A DNA stretch of 64,000 bases from contig NZ_UGIB01000001.1 in NCBI RefSeq assembly GCF_900451005.1, positions 620,001 through 684,000 on the forward strand, written 5' to 3'. Numbering within the stretch: position 1 is the first letter of the stretch; the number at the start of each line of letters is the position of its first letter. Below are positions 29,783 through 39,045 of this stretch, piece after piece. The stretch comes from Helicobacter fennelliae. Lineage in GTDB: Bacteria; Campylobacterota; Campylobacteria; Campylobacterales; Helicobacteraceae. The position numbers were made by a program, and so were the translations under genes. The notes beneath the pieces were generated by a model. It was not told the DNA's origin, did not search any database, and was given only the letters and a program-made list of their open reading frames with translations.

Positions 29783-31041
29783 TGTGAAATCCTTGAATTA
29801 GATTCTAAATGTGTAGAATCTAAAACGCCAGAATCTGCGCTAGATTCTATAAATTGTGCGAGTGATTTTGCAAAGAGGCTATTCATCAGCGCATTTGGGT
29901 GCAAATCGCAAGCGTGAATGGCGTATTTTAAGCGATTTGTCGCAAAATCATTTATCATAGAGCTTGCAAAAAAGTAAGGAAAATCTTGATTTTTGAGCCA
30001 CTCTTTTATCGCTCGCTCATCTTGTTTTTCACGTTCATCGCTTAAATTATGAGAATCTATGAGGATAAAGTGCAACCTTGTGCCTAATTGCTCTTGCAAT
30101 GTTTTATCCATCTCACTTAAAATCCCAAAATATAAGTCATTGTAAGTTTTTTTGGGCTTGTAGCGAGGTTGTAGATACATAAAGAAATAGCTTTTTTTGA
30201 GTTGATAAAAGAGCTTGTTTTTGAGTTTGCTCCAAAGATTTTTTTCTTTATTTATCCATTCAATCTTGCCATCGCTAAGGCGGAATCTAGGGGCATTTCT
30301 ATCCTCCCAAGGGCTAAATCCATTTGCACGCTCAATGTGTTGTGGAATACTCTCATAAAAAGCTATGATTTTTTGGCAATCGTTTGTCTGCTCTTGCACT
30401 GCAGTGCTTTGTAACAACGCAAGGGCTTGATGAGGTCCATATCCGTGGAATCCAAGGTTAATGATTTTGTGTGAATGCTTGAGATATTCATTGAGGTAAA
30501 ATCCAAGTGTTTCATCGCCTTGCACGCCCTCACCAGTAGTAAAACTATCTCCAAAAAGCACGATACATTTTTGCGAATTAGCATTTGAATTTGGCGTTTT
30601 GCGATAGCCATTTTCTCCACTCTCATATATCACATCATAAATCACTTCATCTCCGCTCATTCTTTTTGATTGGGCTTTTGTATTTGGGTTTGCTTTATAG
30701 CCTGTGATAAAATCGCGTGCTACATAATCAGTATTGTAGTTTCCAAAGGATTGCATTTGGCATTTATTGGTGCTTTGTGGTTGGTGAAAATACCCCCAAA
30801 TCTCGCCTATACACAAACATAATGGAATAATGCTTATATATGCAAAGAAAAGTTTATGTTTTTTTGCACGCAAAAATGCAAGGATTATTACCACAAATAA
30901 ACAAAGCTCAATCCAAAAATAAGGAATGATAGAAAACTCATAATTGCGCAAAAGCACGCCATCGAGTTTGAGTATTACCGCACTGAGTGGCACAAGTAAA
31001 ATGAGCCAAAAAAGTGGGTTTTTGAGAAGTGATTTTTTCAT
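29779..31041 (-). CDS. Membrane-anchored SGNH/GDSL hydrolase-like protein
   Basis: 420 aa. Three N-terminal membrane segments (LFWLILLVPLSAVILKL, LCLFVVIILAFL, FAYISIIPLCLCIGE) are followed by an exported domain with CIVLFGDSFTTGEG, the block I GDSF/GDS nucleophile motif, INLGFHGYGPHQAL (block II/III-like Gly and Asn region), and a late DLHPNALMN, the block V Asp-x-His. These make an SGNH esterase or acyltransferase fold. In carbamoyltransferase loci such proteins are thought to act on glycans or secreted metabolites; the substrate here is unknown. Overlaps the SxtJ-like gene by 4 bases. Confidence 0.82.
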   Translation of the reverse strand: MKKSLLKNPLFWLILLVPLSAVILKLDGVLLRNYEFSIIPYFWIELCLFVVIILAFLRAKKHKLFFAYISIIPLCLCIGEIWGYFHQPQSTNKCQMQSFGNYNTDYVARDFITGYKANPNTKAQSKRMSGDEVIYDVIYESGENGYRKTPNSNANSQKCIVLFGDSFTTGEGVQGDETLGFYLNEYLKHSHKIINLGFHGYGPHQALALLQSTAVQEQTNDCQKIIAFYESIPQHIERANGFSPWEDRNAPRFRLSDGKIEWINKEKNLWSKLKNKLFYQLKKSYFFMYLQPRYKPKKTYNDLYFGILSEMDKTLQEQLGTRLHFILIDSHNLSDEREKQDERAIKEWLKNQDFPYFFASSMINDFATNRLKYAIHACDLHPNALMNSLFAKSLAQFIESSADSGVLDSTHLESNSRISQ

Positions 31042-31421
31042 GTTAGAACTCCTTAATTTAATGCAATTTAGCTTTTTGGTATAGCGCTTGCCTTTTTGCG
31101 ACTTTTTGTGGAGCTCGCAAATTTTGCGCTACGATAGACTTCATTGTCTTATCTTGCGCCAAATTTGCATCACAACCCCAAAAATTCATTAAAAATTCTT
31201 CGCGCTTTGTGCTTGGATTCTCAGGATTTACAGAATCTAGCAATTCCTTATCACAAATCTTGGAATCGCCTTGTGTGCTAGGAATCTGTGTTTTGTCATT
31301 GCGAGCGGACTTGTCCGCGTGGCAATCCATTTTTTGACTTTTAGATTCTGTATTTTGGATTGCTTTGGCGTTGCCTCGCAATGACAAACTTCCCGCGTCG
31401 TTGTGAATCCAAAAATCACCC
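31042..31421. other. Repeat-bearing spacer between carbamoyltransferase and SGNH genes
   Basis: A 125-codon open frame (31058-31435, minus) fills this spacer, but its peptide is made of repeat-derived sequence (LSLRGNAKAIQN, CHADKSARND, DSKICDKELL) shared with the insert in the neighbouring carbamoyltransferase, so I do not call it a gene. It holds one full palindromic element (31296-31384) and a TATCTTGCGCCAAATTTGCA segment (31151-31170) that recurs with one change at 35091-35110. Confidence 0.6.
31296..31384. repeat. Dispersed palindromic element, family 1, copy A
   Basis: 89 bp with terminal arms TCATTGCGAG / CTCGCAATGA, inner arms GGCAATCC / GGATTGC and a small hairpin GCGGACttGTCCGC. 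It differs from copy B (32371-32459) by a single base as far as I can see. Confidence 0.9.
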
Positions 31422-33822
31422 CTAATCCAGCTCATACGATTCCTTCAAATCACGATATTTGCGCACGTTTGCCTCGCTTTGATTTTCCTTATACAGCACA
31501 AAGTCTTCAATCACAAGCATATCCATTTCACAGCCCATAAAGCACGCAAAACTATGCTCAGGCGTGCAGACAATGGGCTCTCCACGCACATTAAAGCTTG
31601 TATTGACGAGCACAGGGCAGTTTGTGAGCTTGTAAAACTCACTCAAAAGCGCGTAGTAGCGTGGGTTTGTCTCCTTATGCACGCTTTGAATGCGTGCTGA
31701 ATAATCCACATGCGTAACGCTTGGAATCTCGCTGCGAATGCAGTTTAGCTTCTCAATCCCAAAGAGCTTTTGCTCCTGCTCGCTAATCTTTTTGCGCTTA
31801 GATTCCGCCACAGGCGCGACAAGCAGCATATATGGCGAAGTGCAATCAAGCTCAAAATATTCGCTCAAATGCTCGCTCAGCACGCTTGGAGCGAAGGGGC
31901 GGAAGGATTCGCGGTATTTTATTTTGAGATTCATCTGCTTTTGCATTGTGGTGTTGCGCGCATCGCCGAGGATCGAGCGCGCGCCCAAAGCGCGAGGACC
32001 AAACTCGCTTCTACCCTGATGCCAGCCTACCACCTTACCTTCACTTAAAGCCTTTGCGGTGCGCTCTAAAACTTGTGAAAATGGCAGGCGCTCGTATGTA
32101 GCACCAAGGGAATTTAGCGCACTCTCTACTTCATCGTTATTGAAAGAGAGCCCTAAATATGCGCCGCGCATAGAGTCTGCCAAATGCAATTCAGCTTTGC
32201 GCGATAAATCACCACGCATCGCTTCTGCTTCACTGCGGCGCACGCCCAAATGCGCCTCATTCGCAGAATCTCTTTGTGGCAATTTCTCATCGCAAATCTT
32301 GGAATTGCTGTCCTCACGCGCTTTATTAATCTTTGTTTTAAAAAGCATCGCAGATTCTATGCTGTCTACGTCATTGCGAGCGGACTTTTCCGCGTGGCAA
32401 TCCATTTTTTGACTTTTAGATTCTGTATTTTGGATTGCTTTGGCGTTGCCTCGCAATGACAAATCTACCGCGCCATTTTTGCTATAATCCACACCCCCGC
32501 AAACCCCTTGCTCGCGTAAATTTTCATAATAAAACCCAAGCGCGCAGCCTATCGCACTGCCCGCATCGCCGCTTGCAGGCTGTATCCAAAGCCCCTCAAG
32601 CACGCCCTCACTCTTTAGCGCCTTATAGATTTTGCCATTGCCCACGCAGTTTAGCGCCACGCCTCCGCTAAGGCAGAGATTTTTAGAATCCGCGACTTTT
32701 AGCGCAGTGCGCGCGAGTGCGAGCATTATCTCCTCAGTTACCGCCTGAATGGACGCGGCTAAGTCCATATGCTCTTGGGTGAGCGTGCCCTCACTATCGC
32801 GCTTTAGGTGCGAGAAAAGCGCATCAAAGCGCGCATTAGTCATCTTTAGCCCATAAGTGTAGGAAAAATACTTCATATTGAGGCGGAAGCTGCCATCAGG
32901 CTTGATATCGATAAGCTCACGTTTGATGAGCTCGGCATACTTGGGCGTGCCATAGGGTGCAAGTCCCATTACTTTGTATTCGCCAGAATTGACCTTAAAG
33001 CCCGTGTAGTAGGTAAATGCAGAATATAAAAGCCCCAGAGAATGCGGAAAATGCAACTCTTTTAGAATCTCTATCTTTGCACCCTCCCTCACTTTTTCGC
33101 CTTTGGCGATACTTGTCGTGCTCCACTCACCCACGCCATCGATGGTAAGTATCGCAGATTCTGCAAATGGGCTTGGATAAAACGCCCCGCTAGCGTGGCT
33201 AAAATGATGCTCGCTAAAGCGCAGACGCTCGATCACTTTTGCTTTAAACGCCTTGAGCTCTTGCTTGCTCTTGTGCGGGTAGAGCTCCGCATACAGCGCA
33301 CTTAGCTCGCGGCTCAAGGTTTCTTTTAAAAACAGCTTTTCCTTAAGCCACACAGGAATTGCTCTAATAAAGCTAGCAAAGCCCCTTGGCGCGGTGGTGA
33401 GATAAGTCTCAAGCAGACGTTCAAACTTCAAAAATGGCTTATCATAAAAAACGAAGTAGTCGATAGAATCGAGTGAAAAGGCAGAATCTTTTGTAGAATT
33501 TGACTTGGATTGTGAGATGTGAAAATTGTTTGCAGAATCTGTGTTTATGGATTCTGCTTTTATAGGATTTGCTTTGGTAGAATCTTTTGAAAAATTGTTA
33601 GATTCTAGGCTAGATTCTGGACTTTTCTGCCCCCCCCCTAATTGGGTTTTCACACTTTAAAGCTAAAAAATCTAATGCACTTTTGAGAGCGAGCTTTGGG
33701 AAAGATTCATCGCCTTTTTTGCGAGAGAGTCGCTCTTCTTGGAGCGCGAAAAGTATCTCATCATCGCGCAAAATACACACTGCGCTATCATGATAGTAAG
33801 CAGAAATCCCTAAAATAAACAT
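31422..33822 (-). CDS. Phase-variable carbamoyltransferase, frameshifted OFF
   Basis: NodU/TobZ/SxtI-type O-carbamoyltransferase. The first part starts at ATG 33822 (GAGG five bases upstream): FILGISAYYHDSAVCIL with the metal-binding Tyr-His-Asp region, then EERLSRKKGD. It stops after a G9 run. The second frame carries the rest: HHFSHASGAFYPSPF, LSGGVALNCVGNGK, and the C-terminal GRSEFGPRALGARSIL and NVRGEPIVCTPEHS. Deleting one G restores a 799-aa protein. Two regions are not part of the family: a Ser/Asn-rich stretch just after the tract, and an approximately 105-residue in-frame insert (about 32175-32490) made of palindromic repeats. It heads the SGNH-SxtJ-DUF5989 locus. Confidence 0.88.
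32190..32310. repeat. In-frame palindromic module, family 2, in the carbamoyltransferase
   Basis: Encodes a peptide with NSKICDEKL, then ANEAHLGVRRSEA and RGDL. A nested palindrome is visible: TTCTGC (32223-32228) with GCAGAA (32263-32268) outside, and GGCGCA (32237-32242) with TGCGCC (32251-32256) inside. The same module occurs in the unrelated enzyme at 45095-45270. Confidence 0.85.
32371..32459. repeat. Dispersed palindromic element, family 1, copy B (inside a coding frame)
   Basis: Same 89-bp element as 31296-31384, here translated in frame within the carbamoyltransferase as LSLRGNAKAIQN through CHAEKSARND. No stop codon is created in the reading frame used. Confidence 0.9.
33630..33638. 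repeat. C9/G9 tract in the carbamoyltransferase gene
   Basis: Nine G on the coding strand, 184 bases after the ATG. G9 leads to a stop 7 codons on (AEKSRI end); G8 or G11 joins the two halves (RGGQKSPES). Checked codon by codon. Confidence 0.92.
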
Positions 33823-34150
33823 ACGCACCTCGCAAATGTCAAATAAAGCCCGCATTATAGCACAGAATCAATGAATATTTGAAATGATTTGAGGATTTGT
33901 ATTTTAGGTATTTACAGCAAATTTTAGGATTTAGATTCTAGTGTGGGTGAATTGAGTGAAAATGCTAAGAGAAAAATTATGTAAGCAAAAATGTGCTTTA
34001 AACTTACAAATAGCTTAATTTTTTATAAAATTGTTTAAAAAAGCTACATAGACAAAAAAACACTATTTTGATAAAAATGCTTTGCGACTAGAGGTGCGCT
34101 GTGTTATAAACTAAATTTGATTTTTGAATTCAATCAAGTAAGGAAAGATT
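33823..34150. other. Spacer between divergent carbamoyltransferase and outer-membrane gene
   Basis: AT-rich, about 330 bp, no gene recognised. It must hold the promoters of both divergent genes; a TATAAA-type box lies near 34105 on the plus strand. An AAGGA site at 34140 serves the plus-strand gene. Confidence 0.45.
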
Positions 34151-34983
34151 ATGAGAAAGTTACTTTTAGGGAGTTTGATATTTGCTGGAATGCTTAGTAA
34201 TGTCGCGTATGCAGAAAATCAAGCGGGGAATCAAAATAATAAATCTAGCGTGCAAATAAATCAAACAAATGCAGATAAAAGCGGATTCTTAGGGTTTTGC
34301 AAAGGCAAATATCAGCTCACAGGGTGCTTTATCGGTGCGGAAGTGGGATTAGCATTTGTGGATAATAGTTTTTGGCTTGATTTTGGAAGTGGTGGTTATG
34401 GATCAAAATCAAGCATAGCCTTTCCTGTAAATCTTAACTTTGGGTGGCAAGTGGTATTTTCACGATTATCAAGGAAGTGTTCATAGTTTTTCAGGTTTGA
34501 GACTTAAAGCAAATATAGGCTATGCAAACTATAATACAAAGATTCCATTTATTGCGTATGGCAATGGTTCGGGAGATAGATTCAACAGTGCATGCTTTGT
34601 AATCATGGAGTTAATTTGAGCTATTTGCTTGATATAGTTCATGGAGGGAATCATACCTTTGGTGGTGATATTGGATTTGGAGTTGAATTGACAAGTATTT
34701 TTGGGGCAGATAATGTTAAAACTACGAATTCAAATAGCCCAAATCTAGATATGATTACATCAGGTTATACACAATTTGCGACAACTTATAGTGTTGGGTT
34801 ACATTATTTTTATAAGATTCATCATCAATTCTTTTTGACTTATCAGTATAGATTTTATAGAAATAGTTCAACAATGGATATAAAAACAACAGATTTTAAT
34901 GGTGGTTCTAATTTAATAAAATAGGCACACTTGCTGTAACTCCACACAATACAATTTTGCTTTCTTATGCGTATAAATTTTAG
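34151..34983 (+). pseudogene. Outer-membrane beta-barrel protein gene with several frameshifts
   Basis: A signal peptide (MRKLLLGSLIFAGMLSNVAYA) and an exported start (GFCKGKYQLTGCFIGAEVGLAF) are followed by beta-strand-like sequence spread over three frames. The first frame ends at 34486; the continuation WYFHDYQGSVHSFSGLRLKA lies in another frame from about 34450; a third frame carries LCNHGVNLSYLLD through HQFFLTYQYRF to 34924; a last switch by one base near 34918 gives TLAVTPHNTILLSYAYKF and a stop at 34983. The terminal aromatic residue is the usual outer-membrane protein sorting signal, so the whole was one barrel of about 275 aa. Three indels suggest decay, unless they are assembly errors. 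Confidence 0.8.
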
Positions 34984-35279
34984 AATCTAGAATCCAAATT
35001 CTCTCTTTTTGCTTCTTTTTGCAGATTGCTTCGTTTGGCTTATCTTGTGTTATTTTGGCGACGCACGAAAAGTAGCGACTCACTTGGTTTTATCTTGCGC
35101 CAAACTTGCAAAACTACAAAAATAAGCTAAAAATAGAGAATTTCTTAATGCTTGCTTGCGTTTGCATAGAATCCTAGATTCTAGAATCTGGATTATCTAA
35201 ATTATTTTGGTTTTACCTCGCAATGACAAAAAACAACACAGAATCTAGTTTGGATTTTGGGATTTTTTGTTTGCTTCAC
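34984..35279. other. Spacer with repeat fragments
   Basis: No gene. It contains a GGCGACGCACG-type segment (35057-35085), matched at 37910-37938; TATCTTGCGCCAAACTTGCA (35091-35110), matched at 31151-31170; and a half family-1 element ending CTCGCAATGA (35217-35226). Confidence 0.6.
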
Positions 35280-36035
35280 TCATTTAAGTAATGACGAAGT
35301 AGATTCTGGATTGTCGTGCTTTAGGGAGTCTTGGGTTATTAATGTATCAAATGCTTTTGAGTGTCTTAGCATTTCTCTTATGCTTGCGTGGTGGAATGGC
35401 GCACAAAGCGCGGTATTAGAATCTGCTAAGGGTATGGATTTTCGCGCACCGCCGATGAGTGCTGAAATATTTGGGCGATTGAGATGTTTTAGGTGATCTT
35501 GTATGTAGAGATTCTCCCAAAATTCTATACCTTGTGGTCGATGAATCGCATTGCGCCCGACAGGATCGAGCGTGATAAGGGCGCGAATGTGATTTGAGTC
35601 AATCGCGCAAAGTGCCTTGATGATATTATTTGCCCCCCAGCTGTGCGCGATGATAGTAAGAGAATAGCGCAATGGATAGATTCTAGGAAGCAGCTGCACC
35701 CAAAGCTGTGTAGAATCATAAGTGCTATAAAGCTTGATCGCCCCTTTGGCGCGAAAGGAGAGAAAGTTTTTGAATACGCATTGATGTATAGAATCCATAA
35801 ACCCACCGATAAAAATCACGATGTGCTGCACTTTATTGGGAGAATCTAGATTCTGCATAGAATCTAAAGAATCTAAATGAGAATCTAAATCCACAGAATC
35901 CAAACATTGCGCATTTAATGCGTGACTTTGTATGTAATTTAGATTCTGCGTGCTTTGCAGGATTTGCGTCAATGGCAAAAAGCAAGGCGGAAATACAAAA
36001 ATCGGCTTATACAAATACTCAAAACAACGCCACAT
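35280..36035 (-). CDS. Putative alpha/beta-hydrolase
   Basis: About 251 aa from ATG 36035 (a TTG at 36047 is an alternative start). An early hydrophobic stretch (KPIFVFPPCFLPL) and a low-complexity Leu-Asp-Ser segment coded by AGATTCT-type words precede the recognisable core: HIVIFIGGFMDSI, then LTIIAHSWGANNIIKAL, which is the nucleophile elbow in the form A-H-S-W-G instead of G-x-S-x-G, and ALITLDPVGR, a likely acidic residue site. A C-terminal His (FHHASIREML) could complete the triad. Function not known. It follows tyrA after a short gap on the same strand. Confidence 0.6.
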   Translation of the reverse strand: MWRCFEYLYKPIFVFPPCFLPLTQILQSTQNLNYIQSHALNAQCLDSVDLDSHLDSLDSMQNLDSPNKVQHIVIFIGGFMDSIHQCVFKNFLSFRAKGAIKLYSTYDSTQLWVQLLPRIYPLRYSLTIIAHSWGANNIIKALCAIDSNHIRALITLDPVGRNAIHRPQGIEFWENLYIQDHLKHLNRPNISALIGGARKSIPLADSNTALCAPFHHASIREMLRHSKAFDTLITQDSLKHDNPESTSSLLK

Positions 36036-36057
36036 CGATAATCTCAAATCCTAGAAT

Positions 36058-36885
36058 CTACAAAAAATCATGCAAAGTATTTGCCTTTGCCATCCATTTG
36101 ACAAGCTCTTCCCAATCCTTGTTTTGCAAGAGAGTTTTTGCTCGCGCGATTTCTTTTTCAAAGCAATCAATGCAATCAAGCAGATTCTCTTTGTTTTGGA
36201 TAAACACATCACGCCACATGATAGGCGAGCTTTTGGCAATCCTGCTCATATCTTTGAAGCCTCCGCCAATGAGCGCGAGAATGTTTTGAGGCTCTTCTTG
36301 CGATAGGACGGTGTTTGCCAACGCAAAAGAAATAATATGCGGAAGATGAGAGATGAAAGCGATATGTTTGTCGTGATCTTTAGAATCCATTTTGATAATC
36401 CGCATACCGATTTCTACGAAAATCTGCTTTGCCAAAGCGACTTGAAATTCGCCGCTTTGCTCAATGTCTGTAAGGATTACGATTTTTCCGTCAAATAGCC
36501 CTTGAAGTGCGGCATTTGGACCGAAATTTTCAGTGCCACTCATCGGGTGAGCGCACACGAAATTTTTTCTAATTTTTTTGGGAATGGACGCGATGATTTT
36601 TTCTTTTGCGCCACCTAGATCGATAATTGTCGTGGTTTTGGCGATGGTTTTGAATTGTTTGATGACTTGTATCATCGCTTCAAGTGGTGTCGCAAGAAAG
36701 ATTACATCGCATTCTTGGATCTGATTAAAATCCACGCATTCATCAACAAGCCCAAGAGAAAGTGCCTGCTGGCAATGCAGAGGATTAATATCAAACCCAA
36801 AAATGCGCTTAAACATTTTTGTCTCTCTTAGTGCCAATCCCATACTTCCGCCGATAAGACCAAGCCCAATGATGCCTGCTTGCAT
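36058..36885 (-). CDS. tyrA: Prephenate dehydrogenase
   Basis: Tyrosine biosynthesis enzyme, 275 aa, oxidising prephenate to 4-hydroxyphenylpyruvate with NAD(P). Start placed at 36885 (MQAGIIGLGLIGGSMGLAL) because AAGGAG lies seven bases upstream; the frame is open to 36912. The N-terminal Rossmann motif is GLGLIGGS, followed by IFLATPLEAM and DLGGAKEKI, then CAHPMSGTENFGPNAA (substrate and catalytic His region) and FISHLPHIISFALAN, and GGGFKDMSRIAKS. No fused chorismate mutase or ACT domain. Confidence 0.94.
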   Translation of the reverse strand: MQAGIIGLGLIGGSMGLALRETKMFKRIFGFDINPLHCQQALSLGLVDECVDFNQIQECDVIFLATPLEAMIQVIKQFKTIAKTTTIIDLGGAKEKIIASIPKKIRKNFVCAHPMSGTENFGPNAALQGLFDGKIVILTDIEQSGEFQVALAKQIFVEIGMRIIKMDSKDHDKHIAFISHLPHIISFALANTVLSQEEPQNILALIGGGFKDMSRIAKSSPIMWRDVFIQNKENLLDCIDCFEKEIARAKTLLQNKDWEELVKWMAKANTLHDFL

Positions 36886-37140
36886 GATTGCTCCTTTTGA
36901 TTTTTGTTTCAATTCTCGTTTTATGACGAAAAATAGATTCTAGATTCTGATATTTTCTATACACAAATATACACAAAGGGGTGCAAAAGGTTTAGATGTA
37001 GAAAATTATAGCAGAATCTAAAATGCGCGATTCAAATAATAAGACAATGAAGTGAGGCAAAATAAGCAAAATAAGAGTTCAAAATATAGAATCTTTAAAT
37101 AGGATTAATGTATAGAGCGGACGGAAAACAAAGTGAAAAA

Positions 37141-37217
37141 TGGCGTGCTCGGAGGGATTCAAACCCCCGACCTACAGGACCGCAACCTGTTGCTCTATTC
37201 AGCTGAGCTACGAGCAC
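37141..37217 (-). tRNA. tRNA-Arg, anticodon GCG
   Basis: 77-nt cloverleaf on the minus strand with encoded CCA. The acceptor stem pairs GTGCTCG with CGAGCAC; the D arm has GCTC/GAGC; the anticodon stem ACAGG/CCTGT encloses the loop TTGCGGT, giving anticodon GCG (Arg CGC and, by wobble, CGU); the T arm carries GTTTGAATC. G34 means no inosine is needed. Confidence 0.92.
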
Positions 37218-37314
37218 AAATAAATCATTACACATAAAATAAATTGTATGCTGATATAAAGCTAAAGATTCTAGCCAAGAATGCTTTAAAATTAATTTAA
37301 AATTTATAAAAATT

Positions 37315-37324
37315 GCTATAAAAT
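37315..37324 (+). promoter_or_regulatory. Candidate promoter of rpsU
   Basis: GCTATAAAAT, a good -10 element about 50 bases before the rpsU start, in an AT-rich spacer downstream (in the plus direction) of the minus-strand tRNA-Arg. Confidence 0.45.
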
Positions 37325-37374
37325 AGCGTGCCTTTAGGATAAGGTAAATATTTTTAAGAAAGTAGGTGATGAGA

Positions 37375-37587
37375 ATGCCCGGCATTAAGGTGAGAGAAGG
37401 CGAATCTTTTGATGAGGCGTATCGCAAATTCAAAAAGCAAACCGATAGAAATTTGGTTGTAACTGAATGCAGAGCGCGCAGATTTTTTGAGAGCAAAACA
37501 GAAAAGCGCAAAAAACAAAAGATCAATGCCAAGAAAAAAATGCTCAAAAGACTTTATATGTTGCGACGTTACGAGTCAAGATTATAA
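37375..37587 (+). CDS. rpsU: 30S ribosomal protein S21
   Basis: Small basic ribosomal protein, 70 aa, starting [19 protein letters not shown] and continuing with [20 protein letters not shown] and a Lys/Arg-rich tail. The S21 pattern (V-x-x-x-E-x-F-x-x-A-x-R-x-F-K) is clear. Three Met codons in a row region (37366, 37369, 37375) are possible; I use 37375, the family start, with AGTAGG upstream. Monocistronic between tRNA-Arg and a 385-bp spacer. Confidence 0.95.
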   Translation: MPGIKVREGESFDEAYRKFKKQTDRNLVVTECRARRFFESKTEKRKKQKINAKKKMLKRLYMLRRYESRL

Positions 37588-37972
37588 TAAATGCCCTTTT
37601 TGGGCGTTTATGGATTGCTTCTATTTTATCTATTCAATTTATTCATTAGCTTACGCATACATTATTTTGATATTTATACATTTCAGATATTTTTGGCAGA
37701 TGTTTTGGTGTTGTGGATATTTTTATACATTTTGTAAGACAAAAACGATTAAATACACAAAAATCAACTAAAGATAACATTTAGACTTATTTTAATGTTT
37801 GTTATAGTGCAGATTGTAAAGCTTTGTAGCCCTTTGTGGAGTTACCGCTTCACAAAGGGAATCACTTCGCCGAAATTCACCGAAAGTAGTAACGATTTAT
37901 GTTTCATAAGGCGACGCACGCAAAGTGCGACTCACTCGTTCGTTTTGCAAAACCCCAAATTTATTCAAAATT
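37588..37972. other. Spacer with hairpin and dispersed repeat
   Basis: No gene seen. A 9-bp hairpin, CCCTTTGTG / CACAAAGGG (37830-37859, loop of 12), may act as a terminator-like or repeat element. GGCGACGCACG with the following AAAGTGCGACTCACT (37910-37938) repeats a segment at 35057-35085. Confidence 0.55.
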
Positions 37973-38803
37973 CTAGAAGTTCTTTACGCTCTTTTTATCT
38001 CCATAGAATCTATAAAAATGATTTGTCGGACCATTACCCTTGCCAAGGTTAAGAGAGTGCAAAATTGCTCCAAATACATATTCTTTGGCAAGTTTAATGG
38101 ATTGTTTATAGGATTTTCCAAGGGCGAGATTTGAGGCGATTGCGCTACTGAGCGTGCAACCCGTGCCATGAGTGTTTTTGGTGGCGACCTTTGGAGCAGA
38201 AAATATATGAAACTCCTTGCCATCGTAAAATACATCATCAGCATTGCCTTCTTTGTGTCCGCCTTTGATGAGGATTGATTTTGCGCCCATTTGGTGCAAG
38301 GTGAGCGCAGCTTTTTTCATATCATCGATCGTGCTGATCGCAAATCCGCACAGCTCACTTGCTTCGGGTAGATTTGGCGTGAGAATATCAGCAAAAGTCA
38401 GCATAGAGGACTTAAACTCTGCGCGTGTAGATTCTGGCATAAGCGGGAATCCATTTTTGGCAAACATCACAGGATCGATGACGATGTTATTTGGCTTGTA
38501 GGTTTTTAGATTTTGAGCCACGCATTGAATGATCTCACTTGAGCCTAGCATACCGATTTTGATAGCTTGTGGGGGGATATCCTCAAATACCGCCTCAAAC
38601 TGCTCGTCAATGGATTTTGTCGGCACATCAAAGCTAGAGATCACGCGAACGGTGTTTTCGGCAACGATGCTTAAAATCACGCTCATACCAAAGAGATTGT
38701 GCGCGCTAAAGGTTTTGAGATCGGCTTGCACGCCCGCTCCTCCGCTACAATCGCTTCCCGCCACGGTCAAAATCGGAATAAGCTTTGTCGTCTGTGCGTT
38801 CAT
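37973..38803 (-). CDS. thiD: Hydroxymethylpyrimidine / phosphomethylpyrimidine kinase
   Basis: Thiamine-pathway kinase, 276 aa, ribokinase fold. It begins LIPILTVAGSDCSGGAGVQADLKTF (pyrimidine and Mg site), has IKIGMLGS, NIVIDPVMFAKNG, LTPNLPEASELCG, ILIKGGHKEG, and the ATP-site segment NTHGTGCTLSSAIASNLA with the catalytic Cys/Gly-rich anion hole. Complete and of normal length. Isolated from other thi genes in this window. Confidence 0.95.
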   Translation of the reverse strand: MNAQTTKLIPILTVAGSDCSGGAGVQADLKTFSAHNLFGMSVILSIVAENTVRVISSFDVPTKSIDEQFEAVFEDIPPQAIKIGMLGSSEIIQCVAQNLKTYKPNNIVIDPVMFAKNGFPLMPESTRAEFKSSMLTFADILTPNLPEASELCGFAISTIDDMKKAALTLHQMGAKSILIKGGHKEGNADDVFYDGKEFHIFSAPKVATKNTHGTGCTLSSAIASNLALGKSYKQSIKLAKEYVFGAILHSLNLGKGNGPTNHFYRFYGDKKSVKNF

Positions 38804-39045
38804 TTATTATCCTTGTTTTTATGTTTGTTGGATTTGTTTGTTTGGGCTTTTAGGCGTTTTTGCGCGATTGTAGCAGATTTTGGCTTAATAATACGCAAAA
38901 GCGTGAGAATTTGCAGAATCTTAAGCCTTGCAAGAATCTAAAAGATGCAGGTTTGGTTGCTAGATCGTTGCTAGAATCTTAGTTGATTTGTTAATCTGCA
39001 ATAATGCGCCAAGATTCTAAAATCTTAGCAAAGCTATATCTTGCA

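Noticed and set aside
31058-31435. 125-codon open frame on the minus strand after the carbamoyltransferase
   Set aside because: Its peptide is composed of dispersed-repeat sequence and matches no family; it overlaps the carbamoyltransferase end. Treated as repeat DNA.
37830-37859. Degenerate tRNA in the spacer after rpsU
   Set aside because: Only a single hairpin is present; no cloverleaf arms or T-loop could be fitted.
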